Positions 1-5,532 are shown, counted from the stretch's first letter. The stretch is 5,546 nt of DNA from Hymenobacter sp. (GCA_025362615.1 JANYFQ010000084.1:1-5546); one strand, 5' to 3'. A program made the numbers and translations. Notes: generated from the letters alone by a model not told the origin.

Positions 1-410
1 AGGGCCACGCCGTTAAGCAGCACCTGCACCCCCAGGTCGTAGGGGCCGCCGCCGCAGCACTGGCGCTGGGCCAGTTGAAACCGCACCCGATAGGGACCGT
101 TGGCCGTCAGGTTCAGGGTTTGCTCCACGTAGCGGCCGACAGTTTGCAACAGGGCCACGTGGGCCGTGCCGTCGGGCGAGGCCGGGGGGAAATAGGGACT
201 GGCCGTCGTGGAAATGGCCGTGCCGCTATCAAACGTCCAGCCCGTCACGCCGGTGGGGCCGAAGGTGATGGTCCCGGCCGGGGCCCCGGTCTCGAAGCTG
301 CCGTTGGCCACGCCGCCGGGCACTATCGCGTCGGCGGCGTCCAGCAGTTCCACCTGGTCGAGGTACACCGTGCGGTCGAAGATACCAGCGTTGGCCGACT
401 GCAGCCGCAG
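1..410 (-). other. DUF642/galactose-binding-like region, truncated by the window edge (residues ~1647-1782)
   Basis: A strand VYLDQVELLDAADA, which resembles the closing strand of a galactose-binding-like jelly roll, is followed by VANGSFETG, GVTGWTFDSGTA, SPDGTAHVALLQ, YVEQTLNLTANGPYRVRFQL and then AQRQCCGGGPYDLGVQVLL. The order 'NGsFE - GW - P-G---v-L - Q-l-l---Y-v-F-lA-R - l-V-ldG' matches DUF642 or related carbohydrate-binding-like beta-sandwich domains. The domain is cut by the edge. It could bind glycans, but this is not shown. Confidence 0.6.
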
Positions 411-3400
411 CACGGGCGTGCGGGTTGAAGTAGCCACGCCGCCCGCCGTGGCCAGCGTGATGGCCCCGTTGCTGCTGCCGGCGGGCACGGCGGCCGTCAA
501 GCCGGTGGCCGTGTTGGCCGTAATCGTCGTTTGCAGGCCGCCGTTGAAGCTCACTGCCGTGGCCCCGCTCAAGCCGGTACCCGTGAGGGCGACGGGCGTG
601 CCCACCGGCCCGCTGGTGGGGTTGAAGCTGCTGATGGCCGGCACCGGCAACGTCACCGTGTACGCCAGCCCGTTGCTTGTGCCGTTGGCATTCGTCACCG
701 TCACCGTATAAACCCCCGCCGCCAGCCCGGCCGGCACCGTAACATTGCTGATGCTGGTGGCCGTGCTGGTGTAGCCGCTGGCCGCCGTGGTAGCTGGCCC
801 GCTGGCGGGCGTAAACGTCACGCTTGTGAGGCCGCCCAGTGCTCCGCCCGTGGCCCCCAGCGTACTGCCCGACGCCCCGCTTGTGGCCGTGAGGCTGGCC
901 AGCACCGGCGCAAGCGGCTGGTTGAAGCGCACGCTCACGGTGTTGCCGGTGCCGCTGTCGGCCGTGAGCAGGTCGAGGTCGCCGTCGCCGTCCACGTCGG
1001 CCGCCGCCACGGCGTGGGGAGCGGTGCCCACGGGCACCTCGGCCCCGCCGCCAAAGGTGCCGCTGCCGTTGTTGAGGCGCACGCTCACGGTGTTGTCGCT
1101 GCCGTTGGGCACCAGCAAGTCCAGGTCGCCGTCGGCGTCCACGTCGGCCGTGGCCAGGCCGTAGGGCCGATTGCCAACGGCTACGTCGGTGGTGCCCGTG
1201 AACGTGCCCGTGCCGTTGTTGAAGCGCACACTCACGCTGTTGCCGGTGCCGCCGCCGCTGCCGCCGTTGGTCACCAGCAGGTCCAGGTCGCCGTCGTTGT
1301 CCACGTCGGCCGCCGCCACGGTGTTGGGCGAGTCGCCCACGGCCACGCTCGTCACGCTGCCGAAGGTGCCCGTGCCGTCGTTCAGGCCCACGCTGGCGGT
1401 GCCGGCCCCCAGGTCGGCCGTGAGCAGGTCGAGGTCGCCGTCGTTGTCCACGTCGGCCAGGACCACGCTTTTGGGGTTGGTGCCCACGGGCACGGTGCTG
1501 CCGCCGCTAAAGGTGCCCGTGCCGTTGTTGCGGCGCACGCTCACGGTGCTGTTGCCGTTGTTGGCCGTCAGCAGGTCGAGGTCGCCGTCGCCGTCCACAT
1601 CGCCCACCGCCACGCAGGCCGGAAACGTGCCCACGTTCACGCTGCCCGTGCCACTAAAGGTGCCGGTGCCGTCGTTGAGGCGCACGCGCACCGTGCTGCT
1701 GCTGAAGTTGGCCGTGAGCATATCCAGGTCGCCGTCGCCGTCCACATCGGCGGCCACCACTAGGTTAGGCGGGGTGCTCACGGGCACGTCGGTGCTGCCT
1801 GTAAAGGTGCCCGTGCCGTCGTTGCGGCGCACGCTCACCGAGTTGGCCCCGGTGCCGTTGTTGGCCACCAGCAGGTCCAGGTCGCCGTCGTTGTCCACGT
1901 CGGCCGCCGCCACGGCGTAAGGCTCCAGGCCCGCGCCCACGCTGCCCGTGCCCCGGAAGTTGCCCCGGCCGGTGCCGCCCGCAGCGGCCGTGAACTGAAA
2001 TACCTGCCGCGCCGCCGCGCCGCCCGCCGCGCTCGTCACGGTAGCCGGCACGCTCACCTGCACCACCTCGCCGGGTTGCAGGTTGGTGGCCGGGTCCACG
2101 GTCAGCACCGCGCCGCTGGCCGTGGCGTTGCCGCCGCGCACGAGCTGCCCGCCGTACTGGGCCGAAAACACCCGCACGTTGCCGGCCGTGGCCGGGTTCA
2201 GGGGTTGGTTGAAGGTCAGGGCCACGTTGGTGGGGCGGGCCGCCGCCCCGGCGTTGCGGGCCGGGGCCGTGCTGACCAGCAGCAGCGGCGGCACCGTCAC
2301 GGTAAACGCCAGCCCGTTGCTTGTGCCGTTGGCATTCGTCACTGTCACCGTATAAGCCCCCGCCGCCAGCCCGGCCGGCACGGTAATATTGCTGATGCTG
2401 GTGGCCGTGCTGGTGTAGCCGCTGGCCGCGTTGGTGGCCGGCCCGCTGGCAGGCGTAAACGTGACGGCCGTCAGGCCACCCAACGCCCCGCCCGTGGCCC
2501 CCAGCGTGCTGCCCGCCGCCCCGCTTGTAGCCGAGAGGCTGACCAGCGCCGGCGGTAACGTCAGGCCGGCCAGTACGCCTACCTGGCTGTTGGTGCCAGC
2601 CAGGGTGATGCTGCCAAAGGTGGCGGGCAGGGCCACGTAGCCGCCCACATACAAGCGGGTTCCATCGGTGGCAATGCCTTGGCCGATGTCCGTGCCAGCT
2701 CCGCCGCCGCTTTTGGCCCAGCGGCCCGTGCCGTTGCTGGCCGCGTAGGCCGCCACGAACACCTCCCCGCCCGTGCCGTTCAGCGCGGGCTGCCCGGCAA
2801 ACGTGCCGCTGGCGACGAAGAAGCCCGTCGCGTACACGCCCCCCTGCTCGTCGGCCGCAATGCCGAAACCGGTATCGTTGCCAGCCCCGCCGCCGCTTTT
2901 GGCCCAGCGGCCCGTCCCGTCGGCCGCCGCGTAGGCCGCCACGAACATCTCCGCGCCCGCGCCGTTGAGCGCGGGCTGCCCGGCAAACGTGCCGCTGGTG
3001 GTGAAGTAACCCGTCGCGTACACGCCCCCCTGCCCGTCGGCCGCGATGCCGTAGCCCGCATCCGTGCTGGTCCCGCCGCCGCTTTTGGCCCAGCGGCCCG
3101 CCCCGTCGGCCGCCGCGTAGGCCGCCACAAACGCCTCAAGGCCCGCGCCACTGAGCGCGGGCTGCCCGGCAAACGTGCCGCTGGTGGTGAAGTAGCCCGT
3201 CACGTACACGCCCCCCTGCCCGTCGGCCGCAATGCCCTGGCTGTTGTCGGCGTTGGGTCCGCCGCCGCTTTTGGCCCAGCGGCCCGTTCCGTCGGCCGCC
3301 GCGTAGGCCGCCACGAATACCTCCGCGCCCGTGCCACTGAGCGCGGGCTGCCCGGCAAACGTGCCGCTGGTGCTGAAGTAGCCCGTCGCGTACACGCCCC

Positions 3401-5348
3401 CCTGCCCGTCGGCCGCGATGCCCTGGCCCACGTCCGTGCCGGCCCCGCCGCCGCTCTTGGTCCAGCGGCCCGTGCCGTCGGCCGCCGCGTAGGCCACCAC
3501 AAATACCTCCAAGCCCGCGCCACTGAGCGCGGGCTGCCCGGCAAACGTGGCGTTGGTGTCGAAGTAGCCCGTCACATACACGCCCCCCTGCCCGTCGGCC
3601 GCGATGCCCTGGCCCACGTCACTGCCCGCCCCGCCGCCGCGCGTGGCCCAGGCCCAGGCGGCGGTGGCGGGCGTATAGCGGGCCACGAACACGTCGTTGC
3701 CGCCCGCACTGGTGAGCACGGTGCTGCCAAAGGCCACCTGCCCCGTGTAGTCGCCCGTCACAAACACCGCCCCGGTGGTTTTGTCCACGGCCGTGCCCCG
3801 CACCTGCGCGTTGCCGCTGGCCGTGAGGCAGGCCGTGGCCCCTTGCCAGGCCCCGGTGGTTTTGTCGAGCGTGCCCAGAGCAGCAGCGTTGGGCGGCACC
3901 GTGGCCGAGCCGAACGTGGCCACCGCATTGCCCGTGCCGATGCCCGCGTACACGCCCGCACTGCCCACGGCCACGCCAAAGCCGGTATCGGTGCCGGTGC
4001 CGCCCGCCTTGCTGGCCCATACGCCCGTGCCCGCCGTGGCCGTGTACGCCGCCACAAATACTTCATCGCCCGTGCCCGTGAGCGTGACGGCCGCCGGCTG
4101 CCCGGCAAAGAAGCCGGCGCTGGTTACAAAATTCCCCGTCACGTACACCGTGGTGCCGTCGGTGGCGATGCCCCGGCCTATGTCCTGGCCGCTGCCGCCC
4201 GCCCGGCGGGCCCAGCGGCCCGCGCCCGTGCCGGCCACGTAGGATGCCACAAACACCTCAAACCCGGTGCCCGTGAGCGTAGTGGCGGCCGACTGCCCGG
4301 CAAAGAAGGTGCCGCTGTTTTCAAACAAGCCCGTCACGTACACGTTGGTGCCGTCGGTGGCGATGCCCTGGCCCAGGTCGTTGGTGCCGGCCCCGCTGCC
4401 GCCGCCGCCCGCGCTTTTGGCCCACACGCCCGTGCCCGTACTGGCCGTGTAGGCCGCCACAAACGCCTCAAACCCGGCCCCCGTGAGCGAAGTGGCCGCC
4501 GGCTGCCCGGCAAAGAAGGTGGCGTTGTAGGCAAACCGCCCCGTCACGTACACGTTGGTGCCGTCGGTGGCGATGCCTTCGCCCAGGTCGTTGTCGGTGG
4601 TGCCGCCCGCGCTTTTGGCCCACACGCCCGTGCCCGCGCCGGCCGTGTAGGCCGCCACAAATATCTCCAGGTTTCCGCCGCTGAGGGTGGTGGCCGCCGG
4701 CTGCCCGGCAAAGAAGGCGGCGCTGCCGGTGAAATAACCCGTCACGTACACCCGGCCGCCGCCCACGGCCACGCCCAGGCCCTGGTCGCCGCCGCTGCCG
4801 CCCGCCCGCCTGGCCCACACGCCCGTGCCCGCCGTGGCCGCGTAAGCCGCCACAAACACTTCGTCGCCCGTGCCCGTGAGCGTGACGGCCGCCGGCTGCC
4901 CGGCAAAGAAGCCAGCGCTGCTGGCGAAGTAGCCCGTCACGTACACGTTGGTGCCGTCGGTAGCGATGCCGGTGCCCGCGTCGCTGCCGCCGCTGCCGCC
5001 CGCCCGCGTGGCCCAGGCCCAGGTGGCGGTGCCCGGCTCGTAGCGGGCCACAAACACGTCGTCGCTGCCCAGGCTGGTAAGCGTAGTGCTGCCAAAGGCC
5101 ACCTGCCCCGTGAAGGAGCCTGTGACGAACACTGCCCCGCTCGCCGCATCCACGGCCGTGGCGCGGGTAGTGGCCGTGCCGGCGGCCGTGGTTTGGGTGG
5201 GGGCCAGGGCGCTTTGCCAGGCCGGGGTGGTTTGGGCCAGGGCCGGGGCGGTGCTGGCCAGCAGCAAGGCCAGCAGCCCGCAGGCGGCCAGCAGCGTACG
5301 AAAAGGCCGGACCACTAAGGCCCCGCTTCGAAGGAAAAGGTTTTTCAT
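1..5348 (-). CDS. Giant secreted multi-repeat protein (SBBP propellers, IPT/TIG, Big_5, FG-GAP/VCBS), 3'-partial
   Basis: The frame starting at ATG 5348-5346 stays open for 1782 codons to the left edge, so the C-terminus is missing. Visible order: signal peptide (1-38), two SBBP beta-propeller blocks (40-499, 500-925), Ig/TIG-like domain (930-1020), SbsA-like Ig domain (1021-1122), seven FG-GAP/VCBS repeats with DxDxDGDxD motifs (1123-1475), a second copy of the Ig/TIG-like domain (1478-1568), a canonical IPT/TIG (1569-1646) and the start of a DUF642-like domain. Composition is rich in G, A and T, with only four Cys (23, 507, 1764, 1765). The start is chosen because MKNLF leads directly into an export signal and lies about 50 bp below a Bacteroidota-type promoter; no Shine-Dalgarno is visible. 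Known members of this repeat mix are cell-surface or secreted proteins of Bacteroidota, often with a C-terminal type IX sorting domain. An adhesive or binding role is inferred; no enzyme motif is seen. Existence of the gene is very likely; its function is uncertain. Confidence 0.95.
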   Translation of the reverse strand, partial: MKNLFLRSGALVVRPFRTLLAACGLLALLLASTAPALAQTTPAWQSALAPTQTTAAGTATTRATAVDAASGAVFVTGSFTGQVAFGSTTLTSLGSDDVFVARYEPGTATWAWATRAGGSGGSDAGTGIATDGTNVYVTGYFASSAGFFAGQPAAVTLTGTGDEVFVAAYAATAGTGVWARRAGGSGGDQGLGVAVGGGRVYVTGYFTGSAAFFAGQPAATTLSGGNLEIFVAAYTAGAGTGVWAKSAGGTTDNDLGEGIATDGTNVYVTGRFAYNATFFAGQPAATSLTGAGFEAFVAAYTASTGTGVWAKSAGGGGSGAGTNDLGQGIATDGTNVYVTGLFENSGTFFAGQSAATTLTGTGFEVFVASYVAGTGAGRWARRAGGSGQDIGRGIATDGTTVYVTGNFVTSAGFFAGQPAAVTLTGTGDEVFVAAYTATAGTGVWASKAGGTGTDTGFGVAVGSAGVYAGIGTGNAVATFGSATVPPNAAALGTLDKTTGAWQGATACLTASGNAQVRGTAVDKTTGAVFVTGDYTGQVAFGSTVLTSAGGNDVFVARYTPATAAWAWATRGGGAGSDVGQGIAADGQGGVYVTGYFDTNATFAGQPALSGAGLEVFVVAYAAADGTGRWTKSGGGAGTDVGQGIAADGQGGVYATGYFSTSGTFAGQPALSGTGAEVFVAAYAAADGTGRWAKSGGGPNADNSQGIAADGQGGVYVTGYFTTSGTFAGQPALSGAGLEAFVAAYAAADGAGRWAKSGGGTSTDAGYGIAADGQGGVYATGYFTTSGTFAGQPALNGAGAEMFVAAYAAADGTGRWAKSGGGAGNDTGFGIAADEQGGVYATGFFVASGTFAGQPALNGTGGEVFVAAYAASNGTGRWAKSGGGAGTDIGQGIATDGTRLYVGGYVALPATFGSITLAGTNSQVGVLAGLTLPPALVSLSATSGAAGSTLGATGGALGGLTAVTFTPASGPATNAASGYTSTATSISNITVPAGLAAGAYTVTVTNANGTSNGLAFTVTVPPLLLVSTAPARNAGAAARPTNVALTFNQPLNPATAGNVRVFSAQYGGQLVRGGNATASGAVLTVDPATNLQPGEVVQVSVPATVTSAAGGAAARQVFQFTAAAGGTGRGNFRGTGSVGAGLEPYAVAAADVDNDGDLDLLVANNGTGANSVSVRRNDGTGTFTGSTDVPVSTPPNLVVAADVDGDGDLDMLTANFSSSTVRVRLNDGTGTFSGTGSVNVGTFPACVAVGDVDGDGDLDLLTANNGNSTVSVRRNNGTGTFSGGSTVPVGTNPKSVVLADVDNDGDLDLLTADLGAGTASVGLNDGTGTFGSVTSVAVGDSPNTVAAADVDNDGDLDLLVTNGGSGGGTGNSVSVRFNNGTGTFTGTTDVAVGNRPYGLATADVDADGDLDLLVPNGSDNTVSVRLNNGSGTFGGGAEVPVGTAPHAVAAADVDGDGDLDLLTADSGTGNTVSVRFNQPLAPVLASLTATSGASGSTLGATGGALGGLTSVTFTPASGPATTAASGYTSTATSISNVTVPAGLAAGVYTVTVTNANGTSNGLAYTVTLPVPAISSFNPTSGPVGTPVALTGTGLSGATAVSFNGGLQTTITANTATGLTAAVPAGSSNGAITLATAGGVATSTRTPVLRLQSANAGIFDRTVYLDQVELLDAADAIVPGGVANGSFETGAPAGTITFGPTGVTGWTFDSGTAISTTASPYFPPASPDGTAHVALLQTVGRYVEQTLNLTANGPYRVRFQLAQRQCCGGGPYDLGVQVLLNGVA
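411..644 (-). other. IPT/TIG domain 3 (residues ~1569-1646)
   Basis: The segment begins PAISSFNPTSGPVGTPVALT, then GTGLSGATAVSFNGG, followed by a strand ending TGLTAAVPAGSSNGAITL. This is the textbook IPT/TIG form (I-sF-PtsGp-GT-Vt-tGtg-sgat-VsFnG...vP-g...G-i-v). It is clearly diverged from Ig-like domains 1 and 2, so it is not part of the recent duplication. It is an extracellular Ig-fold module, probably structural or adhesive. Confidence 0.87.
645..917 (-). other. Ig-like/IPT-TIG-type domain 2 (residues ~1478-1568)
   Basis: This is almost the same protein sequence as domain 1: LTATSGASGSTLGATGG, SVTFTPASGPAT, VTVPAGLAAGVYTVTVTN and GTSNGLAYTV. It lies exactly 548 codons further along the protein. 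It separates the FG-GAP propeller from the third TIG domain. The DNA identity with domain 1 points to duplication within the gene. Confidence 0.77.
657..908 (-). repeat. Long direct repeat, copy 2 (pairs with 2301-2552)
   Basis: This is the second copy of the ~250-bp direct repeat and encodes most of Ig-like domain 2. The two copies bracket the SbsA-like Ig domain and all seven FG-GAP repeats. Because the offset is a multiple of three, an exchange between the copies would keep the reading frame. Confidence 0.9.
924..1982 (-). repeat. Seven FG-GAP/VCBS repeats with calcium-binding motifs (residues ~1123-1475)
   Basis: The plus-strand motif aggtcgccgtcg recurs at 976, 1123, 1285, 1432, 1579, 1726 and 1879. 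Spacings are 147, 162, 147, 147, 147 and 153 bp (49-54 codons). Each encodes ADVDxDGDLDLL or a close variant, followed by a short NGxxTVSVRxNxGTGTF segment and a VPVG-like strand. The aspartate pattern DxDxDGDxD is the calcium loop of integrin-alpha-like FG-GAP/VCBS repeats and is intact in all seven. Seven copies fit a complete seven-bladed, Ca-stabilised propeller (inference). Confidence 0.92.
1983..2288 (-). other. SbsA/Big_5-like bacterial Ig domain (residues ~1021-1122)
   Basis: The pattern STAPARNAGAAARPTNVAL followed by TFNQPLNPATAGNVRVF, then GAVLTVDPATNLQPGEVVQV and VTSAAGG, fits the SbsA Ig-like (Big_5) family. Typical features are 'sP-dga-v---i-v-Fs-pvd---t-----v' and 'l-l-P---L-pg--y-v-v---v-d--G'. 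The domain ends in a short FQFTAAAGGTGRG linker before the FG-GAP repeats. It is likely a structural spacer. The family call comes from pattern recall without a profile search. Confidence 0.7.
2289..2561 (-). other. Ig-like/IPT-TIG-type domain 1 (residues ~930-1020)
   Basis: The segment reads LSATSGAAGSTLGATGG, then AVTFTPASGPAT, then ITVPAGLAAGAYTVTVTN and GTSNGLAFTV. This follows the IPT/TIG plan: a 'P/T-x-SG--GS-' opening, a central 'V-F' strand, and a closing 'vP-g--aG-Y-VtVtN--G-S' strand. It is a beta-sandwich, probably a spacer or adhesion fold, placed between the SBBP propellers and the FG-GAP block. It is nearly duplicated 548 residues downstream. Confidence 0.75.
2301..2552 (-). repeat. 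Long direct repeat, copy 1 (pairs with 657-908)
   Basis: About 250 bp match 657-908 in the same orientation at an offset of exactly 1644 bp. By hand I count roughly 24 differences in about 240 bp, so about 90% identity, with uninterrupted identical runs of about 32 bp (from 2311) and about 40 bp (from 2392). It encodes most of Ig-like domain 1. Confidence 0.9.
2574..3851 (-). other. SBBP beta-propeller block 2 (residues ~500-925), seven units
   Basis: The block opens with a unit closely matching the opening of block 1: AVFVTGDYTGQVAFGS, then NDVFVARY and WAWATRGGG, compared with AVFVTGSFTGQVAFGS, DDVFVARY and WAWATRAGG. Five 62-residue units follow (GIAADGQGGVYVTGYF...TFAGQPALSG...FVAAYAAADGTGRWAKS). 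It ends with a divergent unit (GTRLYVGGYVALPATFGS). The arrangement 1+5+1 is the same as in block 1, so the whole block probably arose by duplication followed by separate homogenisation of the inner units. A seven-bladed propeller is inferred. Confidence 0.8.
2709..3638 (-). repeat. Tandem repeat array B: five units of exactly 186 bp (62 codons)
   Basis: The plus-strand motif gcgggctgcccggcaaac recurs with the same base at 2787, 2973, 3159, 3345 and 3531, a constant 186-bp step with no length variation. Unit edges can be set from GGG(A)G at 3638 to WAKS at 2709, which is 930 bp. Units differ at scattered positions, for example VYVTG or VYATG, ALSG or ALNG, and AAADGTGRW or AASNGTGRW. The exact period and high similarity suggest more recent expansion or gene conversion than in array A. 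Confidence 0.93.
3852..5231 (-). other. SBBP beta-propeller block 1 (residues ~40-499), seven units
   Basis: An opening unit (AVFVTGSFTGQVAFGS, about residues 70-85) is followed by five similar units of the form GIATDGTNVYVTGYF...FFAGQPAA...EVFVAAY...GVWA, and a divergent closing unit (VYAGIGTG...ATFGS). This matches the SBBP beta-propeller repeat family as I know it (core NVYVTGYF). Seven units would fit one seven-bladed propeller, which is inference. It probably serves as a binding or spacer platform outside the cell. Block 2 repeats the same plan immediately downstream. Confidence 0.8.
4010..5003 (-). repeat. Tandem repeat array A: five units of 65-70 codons
   Basis: The FAGQ-encoding anchor (plus-strand core ctgcccggcaaag) recurs with unit positions 4096, 4291, 4501, 4699 and 4894, spaced 195, 210, 198 and 195 bp; every step is a multiple of three. 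Units share ATDGTNVYVTG, FFAGQPAA and EVFVAAY. The 210-bp unit carries an in-frame insertion of about five codons, reading GGGGSGAGTND. Two units (the second and the degenerate unit after the array) have VAVG in place of IATDG. The array forms the centre of SBBP block 1. Confidence 0.9.
5235..5348 (-). other. Sec signal peptide, residues 1-38
   Basis: The N-terminus has basic residues (K2, R7, R14, R17), a hydrophobic core (LLAACGLLALLLAS, residues 19-32) and a type I signal peptidase site of the A-x-A form, ALA before Q39. The mature protein would begin QTTPAWQ. This shows export across the inner membrane. It is longer than a minimal signal peptide because of the extended n-region, which is common in Bacteroidota surface proteins. 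An LAAC string at 20-23 resembles a lipobox but lies too early in the hydrophobic core. Confidence 0.88.
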
Positions 5349-5398
5349 GAGAAAAAAGGGAAAGAGAGCCGCGCCCACCCACAGCGGCAGCGCGGAGG

Positions 5399-5430
5399 CA
5401 AAGGTATTAGGACTTACGCACTCCACCCAA
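5399..5430 (-). promoter_or_regulatory. Candidate Bacteroidota promoter (TTG, 21-nt spacer, TACCTTTG)
   Basis: On the minus strand, TACCTTTG at 5406-5399 is an exact match to the Bacteroidota -7 consensus TAnnTTTG. TTG at 5430-5428 lies 21 nt upstream, within the accepted range for the -33 element. Transcription would start near 5392-5395, giving a leader of about 45 nt before the ATG at 5348. The leader is pyrimidine-rich next to the start codon and has no Shine-Dalgarno, as is usual in this phylum. This is a consensus match only. Confidence 0.55.
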
Positions 5431-5479
5431 CCGCGAAGCGGTGTCATGTTGGTAGTCAAGTGGTTTGCAGAAGTCCTAA
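5407..5479. mobile_element. Possible miniature or remnant transposable element with 9-bp inverted ends
   Basis: ttaggactt at 5407-5415 and aagtcctaa at 5471-5479 are perfect inverted repeats bounding 73 bp. The left end continues acgca, giving ggacttacgca, which from memory resembles the termini of some IS elements. There is no transposase, and no target duplication is evident beyond the TTA/TAA that is part of the inverted repeat itself. It could be a MITE, a deletion remnant, or chance; the overlap with the 15-bp repeats makes the boundaries unsure. Confidence 0.35.
5429..5443 (+). repeat. 15-bp palindromic repeat, copy 1
   Basis: This is aaccgcgaagcggtg. It contains a small self-complementary core, accgc-gaa-gcggt (5-bp stem, 3-nt loop). 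Identical copies lie at 5479-5493 (same orientation) and 5518-5532 (inverted). Its left end overlaps the TTG of the candidate promoter. Confidence 0.9.
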
Positions 5480-5493
5480 ACCGCGAAGCGGTG
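5479..5493 (+). repeat. 15-bp palindromic repeat, copy 2
   Basis: This is identical to 5429-5443, 50 bp further right. It forms the inner part of the left arm of the 22-bp inverted repeat at 5478-5533. Confidence 0.9.
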
Positions 5494-5517
5494 GCACCTG
5501 TCAAGGGCAGGAGGTGT

Positions 5518-5532
5518 CACCGCTTCGCGGTT
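5518..5532 (-). repeat. 15-bp palindromic repeat, copy 3 (inverted)
   Basis: This is the exact reverse complement of copies 1 and 2. It forms the right arm of the 5478-5533 hairpin. Three copies in about 100 bp of non-coding DNA, next to a coding region lacking the motif, suggest an intergenic repeat family of the REP type (inference). Confidence 0.9.

Noticed and set aside
531..1763. A 410-codon plus-strand open frame and overlapping plus frames at 75-2640
   Set aside because: They mirror the FG-GAP and TIG repeats on the minus strand. Their products (VEVAVAVHVGRRH- and SRSRSPSPST-like repeats) are shadows of the DxDxDGD-coding DNA, not a known family.
2709..3638. Regular repeats considered as a CRISPR array
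   Set aside because: The 186-bp period has no alternating repeat/spacer structure, the units code in frame throughout, and the variation is scattered. This is a protein-coding tandem repeat.
5280..5291. Lipobox-like LAAC at residues 20-23, suggesting a lipoprotein
   Set aside because: Only about five residues separate Arg17 from Cys23, and the hydrophobic core continues beyond the Cys to residue 32. A type I site (ALA before Q39) fits better.
2679..5318. An 879-codon plus-strand open frame starting at TTG
   Set aside because: It is exactly antisense and in codon phase with the real gene. It stays open because the sense strand avoids TTA, CTA and TCA codons in this GC-rich region. Its product is a low-complexity R/G/H/A-rich sequence, has no recognisable domain, and its repeats only mirror those of the minus gene.
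4468..5382. A 304-codon minus-strand frame beginning MGGRGSLSLF
   Set aside because: It is a shifted frame over the signal peptide and SBBP array A. It lacks a signal sequence and is low-complexity G/R/H, whereas the frame from 5348 gives a signal peptide and coherent domains. The shorter minus frames at 2780-4534 and 4937-5149 are shadows for the same reason.
5445..5447. Upstream in-frame ATG (5447-5445) as an alternative start
   Set aside because: It would add 33 residues ahead of the signal peptide and lies upstream of the candidate -7 box and inside the repeat region. The start at 5348 gives a normal exported N-terminus.
5499..5504. TTGACA on the minus strand as a sigma-70 -35 box
   Set aside because: It lies in the loop of the 22-bp hairpin, has no TATAAT-like sequence at 16-18 nt downstream, and sigma-70 consensus boxes are not the norm in Bacteroidota.
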